Part shown: piece after piece, positions 9,994 to 21,163 of the stretch
Position numbering within the stretch: position 1 is the stretch's first letter
How the letters are laid out: every line of letters starts with the position of its first letter
NCBI GenBank assembly: GCA_038277395.1
Contig: CM076197.1
Span: forward strand, 101,830,442 to 101,894,441
DNA from: Dryocosmus kuriphilus
Taxonomy: Eukaryota; Arthropoda; Insecta; Hymenoptera; Cynipidae
Direction of reading: 5' to 3'
Length of the DNA: 64,000 nt
The notes under the pieces: generated by a model
What the model saw: only the letters and a program-made list of their open reading frames with translations
Database searches by the model: none
Told to the model about the DNA's origin: nothing
Translations under genes and position numbers: made by a program

Positions 9994-12900
9994 CACCTAT
10001 AGCAAAGATATTATATAGAATAGATGCGGTTAGGGTCAGTGGTGGGGACGACCGAGATATATATATCTCTAACGGATATTTGAAAAAGAGACCGAGGCAA
10101 CTTGGTGGGGATAGCCCCACCACCGCGACGAAGTAATGTGTGAGACAAGGAACTATGTTTCTTCGTCTCTTCCATTACAGTTTCCACTGCCGCTTCGTGT
10201 AAAGTCGAAAATGCACGAACGAAAACGAACGGTGAGTTGTTTTTGTTACAAGCTGCTCGTGTAAGCCGAAAATGCACGAAAACGAACGATTGGAGCACTC
10301 ACCGACGATAGCCGACTTCGCGTTCGCGACTGATCGGTTTCGACCTTGAAGTATTTGAAGGAATTTGGAGGATGGACTTGATTTTTCATTTTTAATAAAA
10401 TCGGCGTTAACGTGAGAAGTTAGCTGACGTTACATTTTTATCTCTGTTCTCATTGGTCTAATACTTGATAATGAAGATAGCTTTGAACAGAAAGGCGTCA
10501 AATATGAATTTTTCAAATGTAGCAGAAAGACTTCAAATATACATGTAATGAAGTCTTGAAATATTTAATCATTATGTTTTTCAGGAATTCTTATGAAATG
10601 TTTTAGACGATCTGTTTCTACAGCGAGTAAATTATAAAACACTGGAGGTTTGTAAAGCTACAATATATTGGATATATATGTATGGCATTTTGAGGTTAGA
10701 TTAATATCTATTACTTTCAAGTGGTTTCATTTTTCATTATCTATGATTTATTTTTCAATTAATTTTTAATATTCTCAAGTTAAAATGATAATCAATAAAA
10801 AAAAAATCAATACTCAATTTCATTTTCGAATAACATTGAACATTATGACTTATGTGTTTTTTTTTTTAGTTTGCAGAAAACATTTTAATTTTGTATTTTT
10901 TGAAATTTTTGTTTGAAACACATTGTTCATACTTGAATTTAAAAACATAAAGACTAGAAACTATTGAAGAATAAGCATTTTTAATAAAACGCACAATTGT
11001 CAAAGCAAGTGATCATAAAAATACGATAAACGGAGTTTTTATTCAAAATAACCTATAAATAATCATTACATGGTGTAATTTTGTTCCATGTTATACGAAA
11101 ATGAAATAAACAAGCATTTTGATAAATAAAAAAAAAATTTTTTAAAGTGGTTTTAGCGAGAATCGAAAGCGCAACCTTGTGATTATCAGTCAAGCACTTT
11201 ACCACGGTACTACCGACACTTGGAAATAATTTTACAATAGCTCGATGACTATCCTTTGGCAAGTTTTGAAATGCATTTTTCTCGAAAATGAACTAAAATT
11301 GCGTCTTCTTGATTTTTCTCAGAAAAACCTCTGATACGTACCTTTCATTGACAAGAGTATCAATTCAAACAAAAAACACCATACCTAAAGGTCCCCTTGT
11401 TAGTAGAATTTAACGGAAACGTATTAAAAAGAATTAAAAAGTAGAAGAATGTAAAAGCAGGAATAGAAAAGCTTTAAAATAATTTCACTTTGAGAACGCT
11501 ATATCGAATTGAAATTTATGGATTGTTTTCTCATTAATAAATATTTTGTATTATATTGTCATATTATAGCATTTATAAATAATAATTCTTTTACTATTAT
11601 ACTGCAAGGAAAATTATTGTAATTATTGAAAATAATTATACCTCATTATTATATCAATTATTATCATTACCAATTACTATTACATATTTATGATGCATTA
11701 ATGTAACGTACTTTTTTCATTATTAAATCGTTTTATAACTTACATACATTCGAAAAATATTCAAATTTATATTTATTTATATTTTAATAATTTATTTAAA
11801 CGTACTCAAAATGCATTAATCTCTGCTAACATTGAGGAGAATACATTACAGATGAAATCTATTTAAATGTGTGAATTAAAATAATTTTAATTCTAGGGAG
11901 GCAGACTTGAATTGATTAGAATTAAAATTTCAAAACTTATTATATTCCACATGAAAGAAATAAAACAATTTATTGTGTCTTGTTTTGACAATTGTGCGTT
12001 TTATTAAAACTGTTTATTCTTCAATAGTTTTTAGTCTTTATGTTTTTAAATTAAAGCAGGAACAATGTGTTTCAAACAAAAATTTCAAAAAATACAAAAT
12101 TAAATTTTTTTCTGCAAACTAAAAAAAAAACACATAAGTCATAATGTTCAATGTTATTCCAAAATGAAATTGAGTATTGATCATTTTTTTTATTGATTAT
12201 CATTGTAACTTTAGAATATTTAAAACTAATTGAAAAATAAATAATAGATAATGAAAAATGAAACCACTTGAAAGTAATAGATATTAACCTAACCTCAAAA
12301 TTCCATACATATATTCATTACATGCATATTTGAAGTCTTTCTGCTAAATTTGAAAAATTCATATTTGACGCCTTTCTTTTCAATGCTATCTTCATTATCA
12401 AGTATTAGACCAATGAGAACAGAGATAAAAATGTAACGTCAGCTAACTTCTCACGTTAACCCCGATTTTATTAAAAATGAAAAATCAACTCCATTTTCCA
12501 AATGCCTTCAAAGGCTTCAACGTCGAAACCGATCAGTCGCGAACGCGAAGTCGGCTATCGTCGGTGATTGTAGCAATCGTTCGTGTTCGTGCATTTTCGG
12601 CTTACACGAGCAGCTTGTAACAAGGACAACTCACCGACTCACCGTTCGTTTTCGTTCGTGCATTTTCGACTTTACACGAAGCGGCAATGGAAACTGTAAT
12701 GTATGTATATATTATACGTAAAAAGGTTTGACAATTATATTTACTTTTCATTTTAAAAAAAAATGTTTTATTGAAACAAAATTTTATTCCTCGGGACATA
12801 TTCATAATAAAAACTATAGCATTAACAAAATAACATCATAATGTAATACGAAATACTCATAACAAATTTTTAATTTTCAGTAAAATATCAATTTCAAATA

Positions 12901-13062
12901 TTATATTTGAAACCGCGGTAATTGCTCATGGATATCTTTGCGGGTGGAAGGGCTTGGCGGGGGAACTGCTGCTTTTTGACTACAGCGACGTCTAACTGTA
13001 GCAGCACCCAACTAATCTCTTACCGCATCTATTGTATATAATATCTTTGCCTATAGTGAGAA
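9994..13062. mobile_element. Large (3.1 kb) fold-back element
   Basis: The ends are inverted copies: GCAAAGATATTATATAGAAT then AGATGCGG at 10000-10027, and the complement at about 13023-13056. A long inner inverted repeat pairs roughly 10168-11006 with 11984-12700. It includes the segments around GTTTCCACTGCCGCTTCGTG and CGTTCGCGACTGATCGG, and the arms look about 85-95% identical by eye. A ~1 kb loop separates them. TATA flanks both ends, but a target duplication is not certain. No transposase is seen. A fragment of the same family occurs at 32613-34205. The single-arm segment 12700-13015 is not mirrored on the left. Confidence 0.75.
11150..11225 (-). other. tRNA-like relic in the loop of the fold-back
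   Basis: On the minus strand, a D-arm-like GTGGTAAAGTGC is followed by an anticodon-like loop CTGATAA (GAT, isoleucine) and a T-arm-like GCGCTTTCGATTCTCGC. The anticodon stem has mismatches and no acceptor stem closes well. It is therefore a decayed tRNA copy or a tRNA-derived SINE head, not a working tRNA gene. Confidence 0.35.
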
Positions 13063-13126
13063 AGTATTTTTTACGAAGATATTAAAAAAACGGAGTGGCT
13101 ATTTCGCCCGACAAAGCTGGCTAACA

Positions 13127-13417
13127 TTGCAACATGATTTGTGGAAATGTTATCCACCACCTACCCCCTTTCCAGCTCCTCCAATCACGTTGGACTTTCT
13201 GGGCAAGTTAGTGTCGGGCGAAAAAATACTCACAGCCTTAAAAAAAAGTGAAGCTTATTCTCATGCATTTGGTTATATTATGCCATTGTTTTCCCCATCA
13301 GAAATACGTAATTTACTAAAAAAGTCTAAACAAAGTGAAGTTTTCCCCATCAGAACTAAACAAAGTGAAGTCGCTGGCGACGAAGTGAAAATCCCAAATT
13401 GGGTTAAGATTGTTTGA
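13127..13417 (+). CDS. Unidentified short open frame, possibly a gene fragment
   Basis: A 96-codon open frame starting at an ATG with no recognised domain. It is proline-rich early (CYPPPTPFPAPP). It later contains SHAFGYIMPLF and VAGDEVK, which have a counterpart in inverted orientation at 9725-9840, on the other side of the fold-back element. An internal imperfect duplication of the AAACAAAGTGAAGT segment lies at about 13325-13370. The resemblance at protein level suggests descent from real coding sequence, but I cannot name it, and it may be a remnant. Confidence 0.3.
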   Translation: MQHDLWKCYPPPTPFPAPPITLDFLGKLVSGEKILTALKKSEAYSHAFGYIMPLFSPSEIRNLLKKSKQSEVFPIRTKQSEVAGDEVKIPNWVKIV

Positions 13418-14008
13418 TATGCAAAACATAGCTTACGTAAACCAATTAGAAATTGCCACGAGATTCAGTTATTGTAAAATAATTTACATTTTATTATTTT
13501 TGAAGTTATACGTAAATTTTAAAACCTGCTTTTGTATTAACCATGCAAATCTATCAGAAAGTATAATGCGTTATTTAATACAGATGATTTTGACGGATTA
13601 CCCATAAGTGAAAAAAAAGAAATGTATATTTTCGCTGAATATAATACATTTTTCATCTATAAAACTGAAATGAATTGAAGAATAGTAAGAAATTTCTTGT
13701 GAATATTCATGAAAATATCATCGCCTGAATATTTATTGGATCATTTTTCCCAAAAAAAGATCTGTAAAACGATTCAACACTTAGCAGCTCTAATTAATAA
13801 ACAAATGTGCAAATTTATGAAATCAGCAAAAGTAATAGACTTAATCAATAAATATCTTTTTTAAAGTCAAGCAGCAGGATACTGAATTTTTTAGAACATA
13901 TTATAAAGAGTAACGCAACTTTGAGATATTCACAAAACTTTTTGATGTAACGACTTTACATATCAAGACTAATTTAGAATTTCCTCATTAAATAAAAGCA
14001 TATTAGAC

Positions 14009-15601
14009 CTAAAATTCAATTTTTGCAGTCTCTTTGTAATAGCCAGAATCACCTTTGGTATGCCTTTCAGACAAATGAAGAGTCGACAGTGTCGTTTTCC
14101 CGAAGAATGTATTCTTGTGAACCTGGAAAAAATTCATTTGATTATCTTTCCGCAAATACAAATGCATTAGAATTTATAATTTATTTAAAAAGGAATCTCA
14201 CTTTCAATATATTCGACGCATCGAAAGTTTTACGCACTCTATCATTGATAGATTCATCATCATCCTTTTTCGAGAATTTTGTATTCATTATTGTCAAATG
14301 CAACTTCACTCTATTGTACTGTCTTTCAATCAAGCCTGAATTAAAAAGAATTTAGTCAATATTATTTGATTAGTTTTTAAAATTCCACGTCATTTTGGGT
14401 TTCACATACATTCACAATTATTAGTTTTCGAAACTTGTGGCAAAGCTTGTAGCGCAGTGATATATTTACCTTCTTCAACAAAATAGTCCACAATTCTTTC
14501 AGATAAATCCTGAAGGTGGTGATCTTTATCCATGACTATTGCATAAAGAACGCGTACGTCAGAAGGATCGTCATTCATACATTCGATTCCTCTTACTTCG
14601 ACATTTATAGGTCCATTCTCCTCCAAAAAAGGCCTGTGCAATTTAAATTCCATACAAATAATCTATTTTCGATTTAAAGCATGAACTTTATAATCTACAG
14701 AAATAAATGTCAAACTTACTCGATAATATCTTCTTTACAAGCGTGCAACTTTTCTGCTGCCAATTTTCGTTCTTCATTATCCAGTAATTTCAATATACCG
14801 AGAGTAAGATGCAATCTTGTGTCGGCTTGAAAAATGGACTCATTTACACCCCTTGCTCCTTTCGCAGTTCTATTCAAAACATCGCTTTTAAATTCATTGA
14901 AACCTCTAATTATATTCGCCTCGTTCATTGGTATTGAAAGGAAGTGGGTGAATTGCATTTTTTTCCTGGACGTCTCGACCAGTAAGTCAATTCTGTTTCT
15001 GGCTGATAGAATTTTCCTGCGATCAGCACCAATAATTACTGAAAAAATGAATGGGTATGAGCACCATATAAGAATCATAATTTAAAAACTGAGAACAACT
15101 TTAGTTTTAGAATCGAGAATTATTATAAGAATTCTTACTTATGTTCCCCTCTTCTCCTGGTTTTGGAACTTGTATTGTAGTTCTCGTTTCAGTTTCAAGT
15201 CTTTTCTTTGTGGCACCTCTTTGTCCAATTATGAACGGGAAAATTGCCCTGGAAAAATTTTGAAACGAGTTAAGATTAAGTTTAAAAATCAATAGTACTA
15301 GTATGTAATATTTATATAAAGAAGCATTTTTAAACTTTATTTTTAAGCATTTTGGTGTTTTTTTAAAATGAATTATTTGCTGAAAACACCTAGGTACGTA
15401 AAACGAATGTCTGTATCTGCCACCAGCGTGAGGCACAATTTCAATATTGCTATCGCAAACATCTTCATCTGAATCATAAGTTGGCTGAAATGTTTCTTCT
15501 TCGTAACTACCCAGGTCTCGATTTTGAGACCAGGCAGTGCTATCACAAAATCTGTAGCATCTTCCATCTACCAGAACAATTTCCGGTTTTAGTACATCCA
15601 T
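14009..15601 (-). CDS. ASCC1: ASCC1-like, copy C: intact activating signal cointegrator 1 complex subunit 1
   Basis: Six exons: 15601-15390, 15248-15139, 15038-14720, 14633-14470, 14335-14202 and 14122-14009. They total 1053 nt, or 350 residues, close to the family's usual ~350-400. Domains: an acidic N-terminus; a KH fold from about residue 70 (FPFIIGQRGATKKRLETETR) running into IQVPKPGEEG; then the AKAP7/LigT-like two-histidine phosphoesterase domain. Its first motif is FTHFLSIP and its second KLHLTIMNTKF. The C-terminus reads LHLSERH ... DSGYYK. ASCC1 is a nuclear subunit of the ASCC complex, linked in other animals to transcription coactivation and to ALKBH3/ASCC3 alkylation-damage repair. 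This copy retains both histidine motifs, unlike A and B, and is the likely functional orthologue. It is divergent from DNAJB11, with about 700 bp between the start codons. The start is the first ATG upstream of the conserved region. Confidence 0.9.
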
Positions 15602-16309
15602 TTTATGAGTATATGTATTTTTTTCACTTTTGTCAGCTGCTACATTTGAAGCTGAAAATGATTCCGATATCTTAATAAAACTTTAATCTTATGCTTTATT
15701 ATTTCAACACTTGTAATATTTATATCATAATTATCTTTTATATTTGATAATATAAGTTTATAGGTATTTAAAACACTTCTTTTATTTGAAAAAGCACCAT
15801 ATTTCAAACACAGCAATTTATGTATGTATTTATCTTATTATATTATAAAAAAGGTAATTTTCCTAATTATTCTTAGGAATATTTTGAGGTTAGAATAAGA
15901 AAATTGAAAGAAACAAGTCAAGTTTCTTAAAGAATATTTCAATTTTATGTTCATAAGATACTATCTAAATAACTTTATTAGAAAAGCGTGCAAAATTATT
16001 TCTACAAGGGTTATAAAATACCTTAAAACGTAAAAGTCGAAGAAGATAAAGCGTCAACACTATATACCTGTCACTTTTCGTAACATCTTATTATTGATAA
16101 AAATATAATTTTGAATTTCGTGCGGCGTTCTGGGACAGCGCATGCGTAAAACCTTCTCTTGCACTTGAGAATGAAGTTTTACATAGTCCGTAATTTCGCA
16201 GTAGTTTTCCTTCTTTACAATTTGTGCGTTCATTTACAATTTTTGACGTGTGACTTGAACCAATCAGTGGCAACCACGACCGACGGGGGTTGTTAGAACG
16301 TCTGCTAGG
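15602..16309. promoter_or_regulatory. Shared intergenic region between divergent ASCC1 and DNAJB11 starts
   Basis: A 708-bp region between two start codons pointing away from each other. The DNAJB11-proximal part (about 16110-16310) is less AT-rich and contains GCGCATGCG and GACGTGTGAC-like motifs. The ASCC1 side is AT-rich. It could act as a bidirectional promoter; no TATA box is obvious. This is inferred from position only. Confidence 0.4.
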
Positions 16310-18222
16310 ATGGCAGCGATTGGGTTGTTGTGGTTTTTATTCCTAAATTTATCATTATGTGTAATTGTTTCCATAGCAGGGTAAGTGAAATAAATTATTC
16401 TATTTATTTTCCCATTTCATGAATTACCAATGTAATAATTTTTCATTAGAATAAACATAACCTCCATCATCGTGAATCTCTTTTATGTATATAGTGATGA
16501 ATTTCATTTTCTTTCTTTGTTTAAATCAAAAATCAGTTTTAAGTTCTTTATTTAGTTATAATATAGATATGAACCTGTCAATTGTAAGCAAGAATTTTAC
16601 TAGGAACTTGATATCGATTTTATATTGTGTATATTTTCGCAGGCGAGACTTTTACTCTATTTTAGAAATATCAAGAAGTGCGAGTACACATCAAATCAAA
16701 AAGGCTTACAGAAAATTAGCCATTAAATTACATCCTGATAAAAATCAGGATGATCCTGGTGCGTCGACGAAGTTCCAGGATCTGGGAGCTGCCTATGAAG
16801 TGCTTTCGGATCCTGAGAAACGAGAAATGTATGATAAATGTGGAGAAGAATGTCTGAAGAAAGATGGAATGATGAACAATGCTGATCCTTTTGCCAGCTT
16901 CTTTGGTGATTTTGGCTTCCACTTTGGTGGTGAGTCACAACAACATCAAACTCCTAAGGGAGCCAATATTGTGATGGATCTTCCTGTTACGCTTGAAGAA
17001 TTGTACAGTGGCAATTTCATAGAGGTATGAGAATGTATTTAAATAGAGTATATTGTCCAGTTATTAATATAAGGGAACATTCATAAATCACGTGGCCCAT
17101 GGGGGGGGGGGGGGGGGGGTGAAAGGCTGCTTAAAACCGCTTGAGGGGGTGAGTGATTGATGCTGAAGGGCGCGTCGTTTCTATGATGCTTAATATATTA
17201 ATTAAACAGATATTATTAATCGTATTCTATTTAAAAATTTGAATATTAAGATAATTCTACGATTTTAATCAATGACTTGCACGACTGGTTAGCTTGCAGT
17301 GAAAAACGGTCCACGTGGTTTGTGAACTTTCCCTAAGTGATTTTTAAGATTTTTAATTAGAGAGTAAGTTAATGGGTATTAATTCTAAAGCTAAAATAAT
17401 TGCAGATAACGAGAAATAAGCCTGTGATGAAAGCAGCGAAGGGAACCAGAAAGTGCAATTGTAGACAAGAATTAGTCACTCGTAATTTAGGTAATGGAAG
17501 GTTCCAAATGATGCAACAGAATGTTTGCTCCGAATGTCCAAACGTGGAATTAGTCAATGAAGAGCGAATTCTAGAGGTAGAAGTGGAACCAGGAATGGTA
17601 GATGGTCAAGAAACGAAGTTCACTGCAGAAGGTGAACCTCATCTTGACGGAGATCCAGGAGATTTAATTCTGAGGTGAGTTAAATTTTTAAATGTGTCAC
17701 ATTCTTTTCTTTTTAATGTTCAAATATATAAATTCATATTCTGAGGTTTCAGTTTTATATCTAATGTCATTTCTTTTCTAGAATTCGAACCCAACCACAT
17801 TCTGTATTTGAACGAATAGCCGATGATCTTTATACTAATGTGACGATATCGCTGCAAGATGCTTTGATTGGCTTCACCGTCGATATCACACATTTAGATG
17901 GTCACAAAGTCACTATTACGAGAGACAAGGTAACAAAACCTAATGCTCGAATTAGGAAAAAGGGTGAAGGTATGCCTAATTTTGACAATAACAATCTTTA
18001 CGGTAACTTGTACATCACATTTGACATCGCCTTCCCTGAAAAAGATTTTTCAGACGAAGAAAAAGAAGGTAAATATCCTATACAATAAAAATTGTTACTA
18101 CTAAATAAAAGTCGAGCCTGGTAGTCTAATACTAATTGCTAATTCCTGTAATTTCAGCGGTCAAAAAGCTCCTAAATCAGAGTTCAGTGAACAGGATATA
18201 CAATGGAATACGAGGAAATTAA
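16310..18222 (+). CDS. DNAJB11: DnaJ homolog subfamily B member 11 (ERdj3 / shriveled), ER luminal Hsp40
   Basis: Five exons: 16310-16380, 16643-17024, 17406-17674, 17782-18068 and 18158-18222. They total 1074 nt, or 357 residues, matching the ~358-residue family. Residues 1-23 form a signal peptide (leucine-rich, ending CVIVSIAG). The J domain follows at once (RDFYSILEI) with the HPD motif in LHPDKN, then a short G/F-like segment (DPFASFFGDFGFHFGG). The C-terminal substrate-binding domains contain the ERdj3 cysteine insert (CNCRQE and CSECPNV) and the signature NEERILEVEVEPG. The protein ends NRIYNGIRGN. It delivers unfolded proteins to the ER Hsp70 BiP. There is no KDEL, as is usual for ERdj3. 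The second intron hosts a small MITE with a G-run. The gene is convergent with the DUF229 gene, ~600 bp apart. The start is supported by the signal peptide. Confidence 0.96.
17072..17333. mobile_element. MITE with poly-G run in DNAJB11 intron 2
   Basis: The left end AGGGAACATTCATAAATCAC then GTGG is matched by the inverted right end CCACGTGGTTTGTGAACTTT then CCC. TA is found at both flanks. A run of 19 G (17101-17119) lies just inside the left end. This resembles the element at 3504-3647 in plan: TA-flanked, an 'AAATYACGT'-like subterminus and a long G/C homopolymer. Confidence 0.7.
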
Positions 18223-18819
18223 AAACTAGATGTGATAGGTCCAATTAAACTGGAGAGTACTTCGGATTGATTGCGCAAAAGACTATCCTTGTATCGAGTG
18301 ATCCATCATTTTGTTTCTATTTCGAAACAACTGAAACAGTTATATCAGTCAAATTGAATACTTCTTGATTTTTACTCTAGCTTTCCTATGTTTAGGCAAA
18401 GAACTTACTAGGAAGTATACAAGACTGGTACACAAAAATTCCACGTTCATCGACTTTCGCAAGGACGTTTGCAAGAATTAAATGAATGAGTTAACTTGAT
18501 TATTTATGTTATTATTGCGTGTGAACGTGTGCCGAATGAAAAAATGTTTTTTCATACAAATTGTTAATACTGTCGTATGAGTATCGAATTCCTGAGGTAT
18601 CGTCAAAAAAACTTTGTTACGTGCCCACGTGAATGGATTGATTTTAGTAAAAGTGTATATATATATGTGGTATAAATGAAATACATCTACCATCTAAAAA
18701 ACTCCCTTATCCTTCATTATCAATGAAACCAGGAAGATATTCTTCAAAATACTTTTAACAATATATAATCAGTATTTATTTACATTGCTACAAAATATCA
18801 CAGATATGTACAGACGACC
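18223..18819. other. Convergent 3' region of DNAJB11 and the DUF229 gene
   Basis: Non-coding, presumably both 3' UTRs. For the minus-strand gene an AATAAA poly(A) signal is visible as TTTATT on the plus strand near 18775-18780. No clear DNAJB11 poly(A) signal was recognised just after its stop. Confidence 0.5.
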
Positions 18820-21163
18820 CTAGTGGCAATAACAATATAAACGCATGTTAAAGTCGTCGACGCAGGCACTCTGCTTCCCGTAGGCATTCAGTCTGCTTAC
18901 AGACCCGATCAGTTTCATGTTCCCATCATCAGTTCTGTATCTCACCGACCCTTCGAAAATTGCACCACCGGGTTGAGTTTCCAAAGTCATCGTGAAATCA
19001 ATCCAAGGTGCTTTCCCCTCTTCTCCATCTTTTTGGTCACTCCACATCTTCGCATCTATAAGTTTCTTGAGCTTCAGAACAGCACACTGAGGATATTTCT
19101 TGAGCATTCGACTGAGCTCACTTGTCAGAAATTTCACGCTCTTCTGCAAATTTTGATCAGTCAAAGAAACATTGTTGCTCCCGTGACACATGCACCAGTG
19201 CTCAGGTATATCAGCCATCAAGCAAGTTCGATGATCCGGAATCGGAAGTAACCAGCTGATTCCCCTCGGGATTTCCTCGGAAAGATCTTCAATCCTTTTT
19301 CTCACAAATTCTTCCTTCAACCGTTGAGGATTCAACAAATCTACCAAAGTCTCGTGAAGGTCAAAAGGTGTCGCTAGGCTCCTCGAGTTTCTTCTTAAAT
19401 TTCCCCAGGCCACTGGAAATCTCTCCTTCCACCACTCTGGCAACACCAAAAAGACGAATGGAAGGCTATCTTCGAGTCGACCTTGATAAGTCTGGCGAAA
19501 TGATCCCCATCTCATGCCATGATCACTCATCATAATCAGAGCTGTCTTCTTGAGGAGGTTTTCGATTCTGAGACTCTTGACGAAATCGCTGTAGGAATCA
19601 TCACCTAGCTGTGGAAACTCAAGGAAGTCATGAGTCAAACTTGCTTGCCAGAAAAAAGCAAAGTAGGGGTCGTTTTTGAACTCTGAAGCTACCTTATGCG
19701 TGTAGTGAAGAAGGGTTTCGAAGTTTTTTCTCGTTCCCAGGCAGAGTTTTGTGTTTAGCTTGCAGGTGTTTCCAATGTCGTTTTCTGCCGCGAGACAAAA
19801 AGGTCGGAGGTAGTAATCTGTTGGTTGATTTTTGAATCCTGGCTTTAGGTAGTTAAAGGTCGTAATTTCACAAGCGTCTTCTCCGAAGATTGTCCGAAAG
19901 CCAGCGGAACTGAAGTTCTTCCAGATGAAAGGACACTGGTCGAATGGCTTTTTGTGGTCGGTCCAACAGTTCTTTTGAAATTCTTCCTTGGAAAGTCCGG
20001 AAAGCATGGGTACTAGGTTTGGATAGGTGTTATCTGCTACTTTGTTGTAGCCAACCATTTCCACAGCTCCGAGATCTTGTAGAGATTTTACTGTTTTTGG
20101 CATTGTCCTATGGAAGTTGAGTCTGGAAACAGCATCTAGTCCTACAATGAGGATGCTGAGAGGAGGTGTTTCTGGATCTGGTTTTTTCGCTTGTTGACAC
20201 CTTGTTTCGACCTCCGGTTTGCGGGGCAAAAATGCGTGATAGTCGCGGTAGACGATTTCGTTGTTTTTTGAGCATTTAACTTTGATAAATTCTTCGCTGA
20301 TGGTCGCTGAATCTTGGAAGCGGCGACAGTCTTTTCCGTATCTGAAACAAACAGTTTTGATCATTTTTATAAAGATTTCTATCCAATTTCATTGACAAAA
20401 TTTAAGTCGGTAGCTTTGAATTTGTTTTTGTATTTAAAAATATTCTAATTGTATTAGATTAAATTTAGATTAAATCTACATTAATGAAATTCGAACTTAG
20501 AAAATTAAATTTTGATTGAAAACTTACGTAACTGCATTGTCTTCGTTTTGAGGTCTCCAAAACGGTAGCCAGCAGCAATCGGCGGCTTCAGTCTTATTGT
20601 AGAAATGATCCTTGGATTCCGGATTAATAAAAATTGCAGAAGTATTTGATTCGATAAGTGGCAAGTAGGTTCCGTATTCGCATTTAATGGGACCTGTTTT
20701 TTCTACATATTTTTTAATCGCGGGATCAAATGGGTCTAAATCAGGAATTCTGCATCCCTTATTTCGTACTAAAAATCCAGAGTTTTTAACTACTGCAAAA
20801 TGAGGCCTTCTTTCTACGTAGTTTCCTGCAACAAATAAAAATGATAATTAATGGTTTTAATAAATCTAGATCCGTTGGATATCTGACCCGGGGTTTTAAG
20901 TCTAGGAAAAATAGCCTTTTGGCCTTTGTTAATTCCTGTGATGCTTGTTTATTATTGAAGTAAATTACACAAGTGTTGGGTCAAAAACAATGATAAATAC
21001 CGTGATTCGTATTATTTGCCAAGGGTGCGATTCGGAATTGTCGTATCGTTACACTATTTATAGCAATTAGATATGTCAGTAGGAATATTATTATTCCTAT
21101 TAGCCATTTTCGGAGATGGATGCTGTTCGGTATGCATCCAATTTCTTTAGTAGTTTTCGCCAT
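18820..21163 (-). CDS. DUF229 family (sulfatase/alkaline-phosphatase-like) type II membrane protein
   Basis: Three exons: 21163-21001, 20825-20528 and 20341-18820. They total 1983 nt, or 660 residues. An N-terminal signal anchor (about residues 19-37, WLIGIIIFLLTYLIA) predicts type II topology. The ectodomain is the DUF229 fold of the alkaline phosphatase superfamily. SILIVGLDAVSRLNF carries a likely metal-binding aspartate, NTYPNLVPMLSG covers the nucleophile region, FFWQASLTHD is a further core motif, and MMSDHGMRWGSFR holds the DHG metal site. Many paired cysteines fit a secretory-pathway protein. Function in insects is not established; a hydrolase or transferase acting on glycans or lipids is only a family-level guess. 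The start was chosen at the Met before the signal anchor. An in-frame upstream Met (21322) exists but lies in sequence that looks like 5' UTR. It is convergent with DNAJB11. Confidence 0.9.

Noticed and set aside
16723..16938. Minus-strand open frames across DNAJB11 exon 2
   Set aside because: Shadows of the J-domain exon on the opposite strand.
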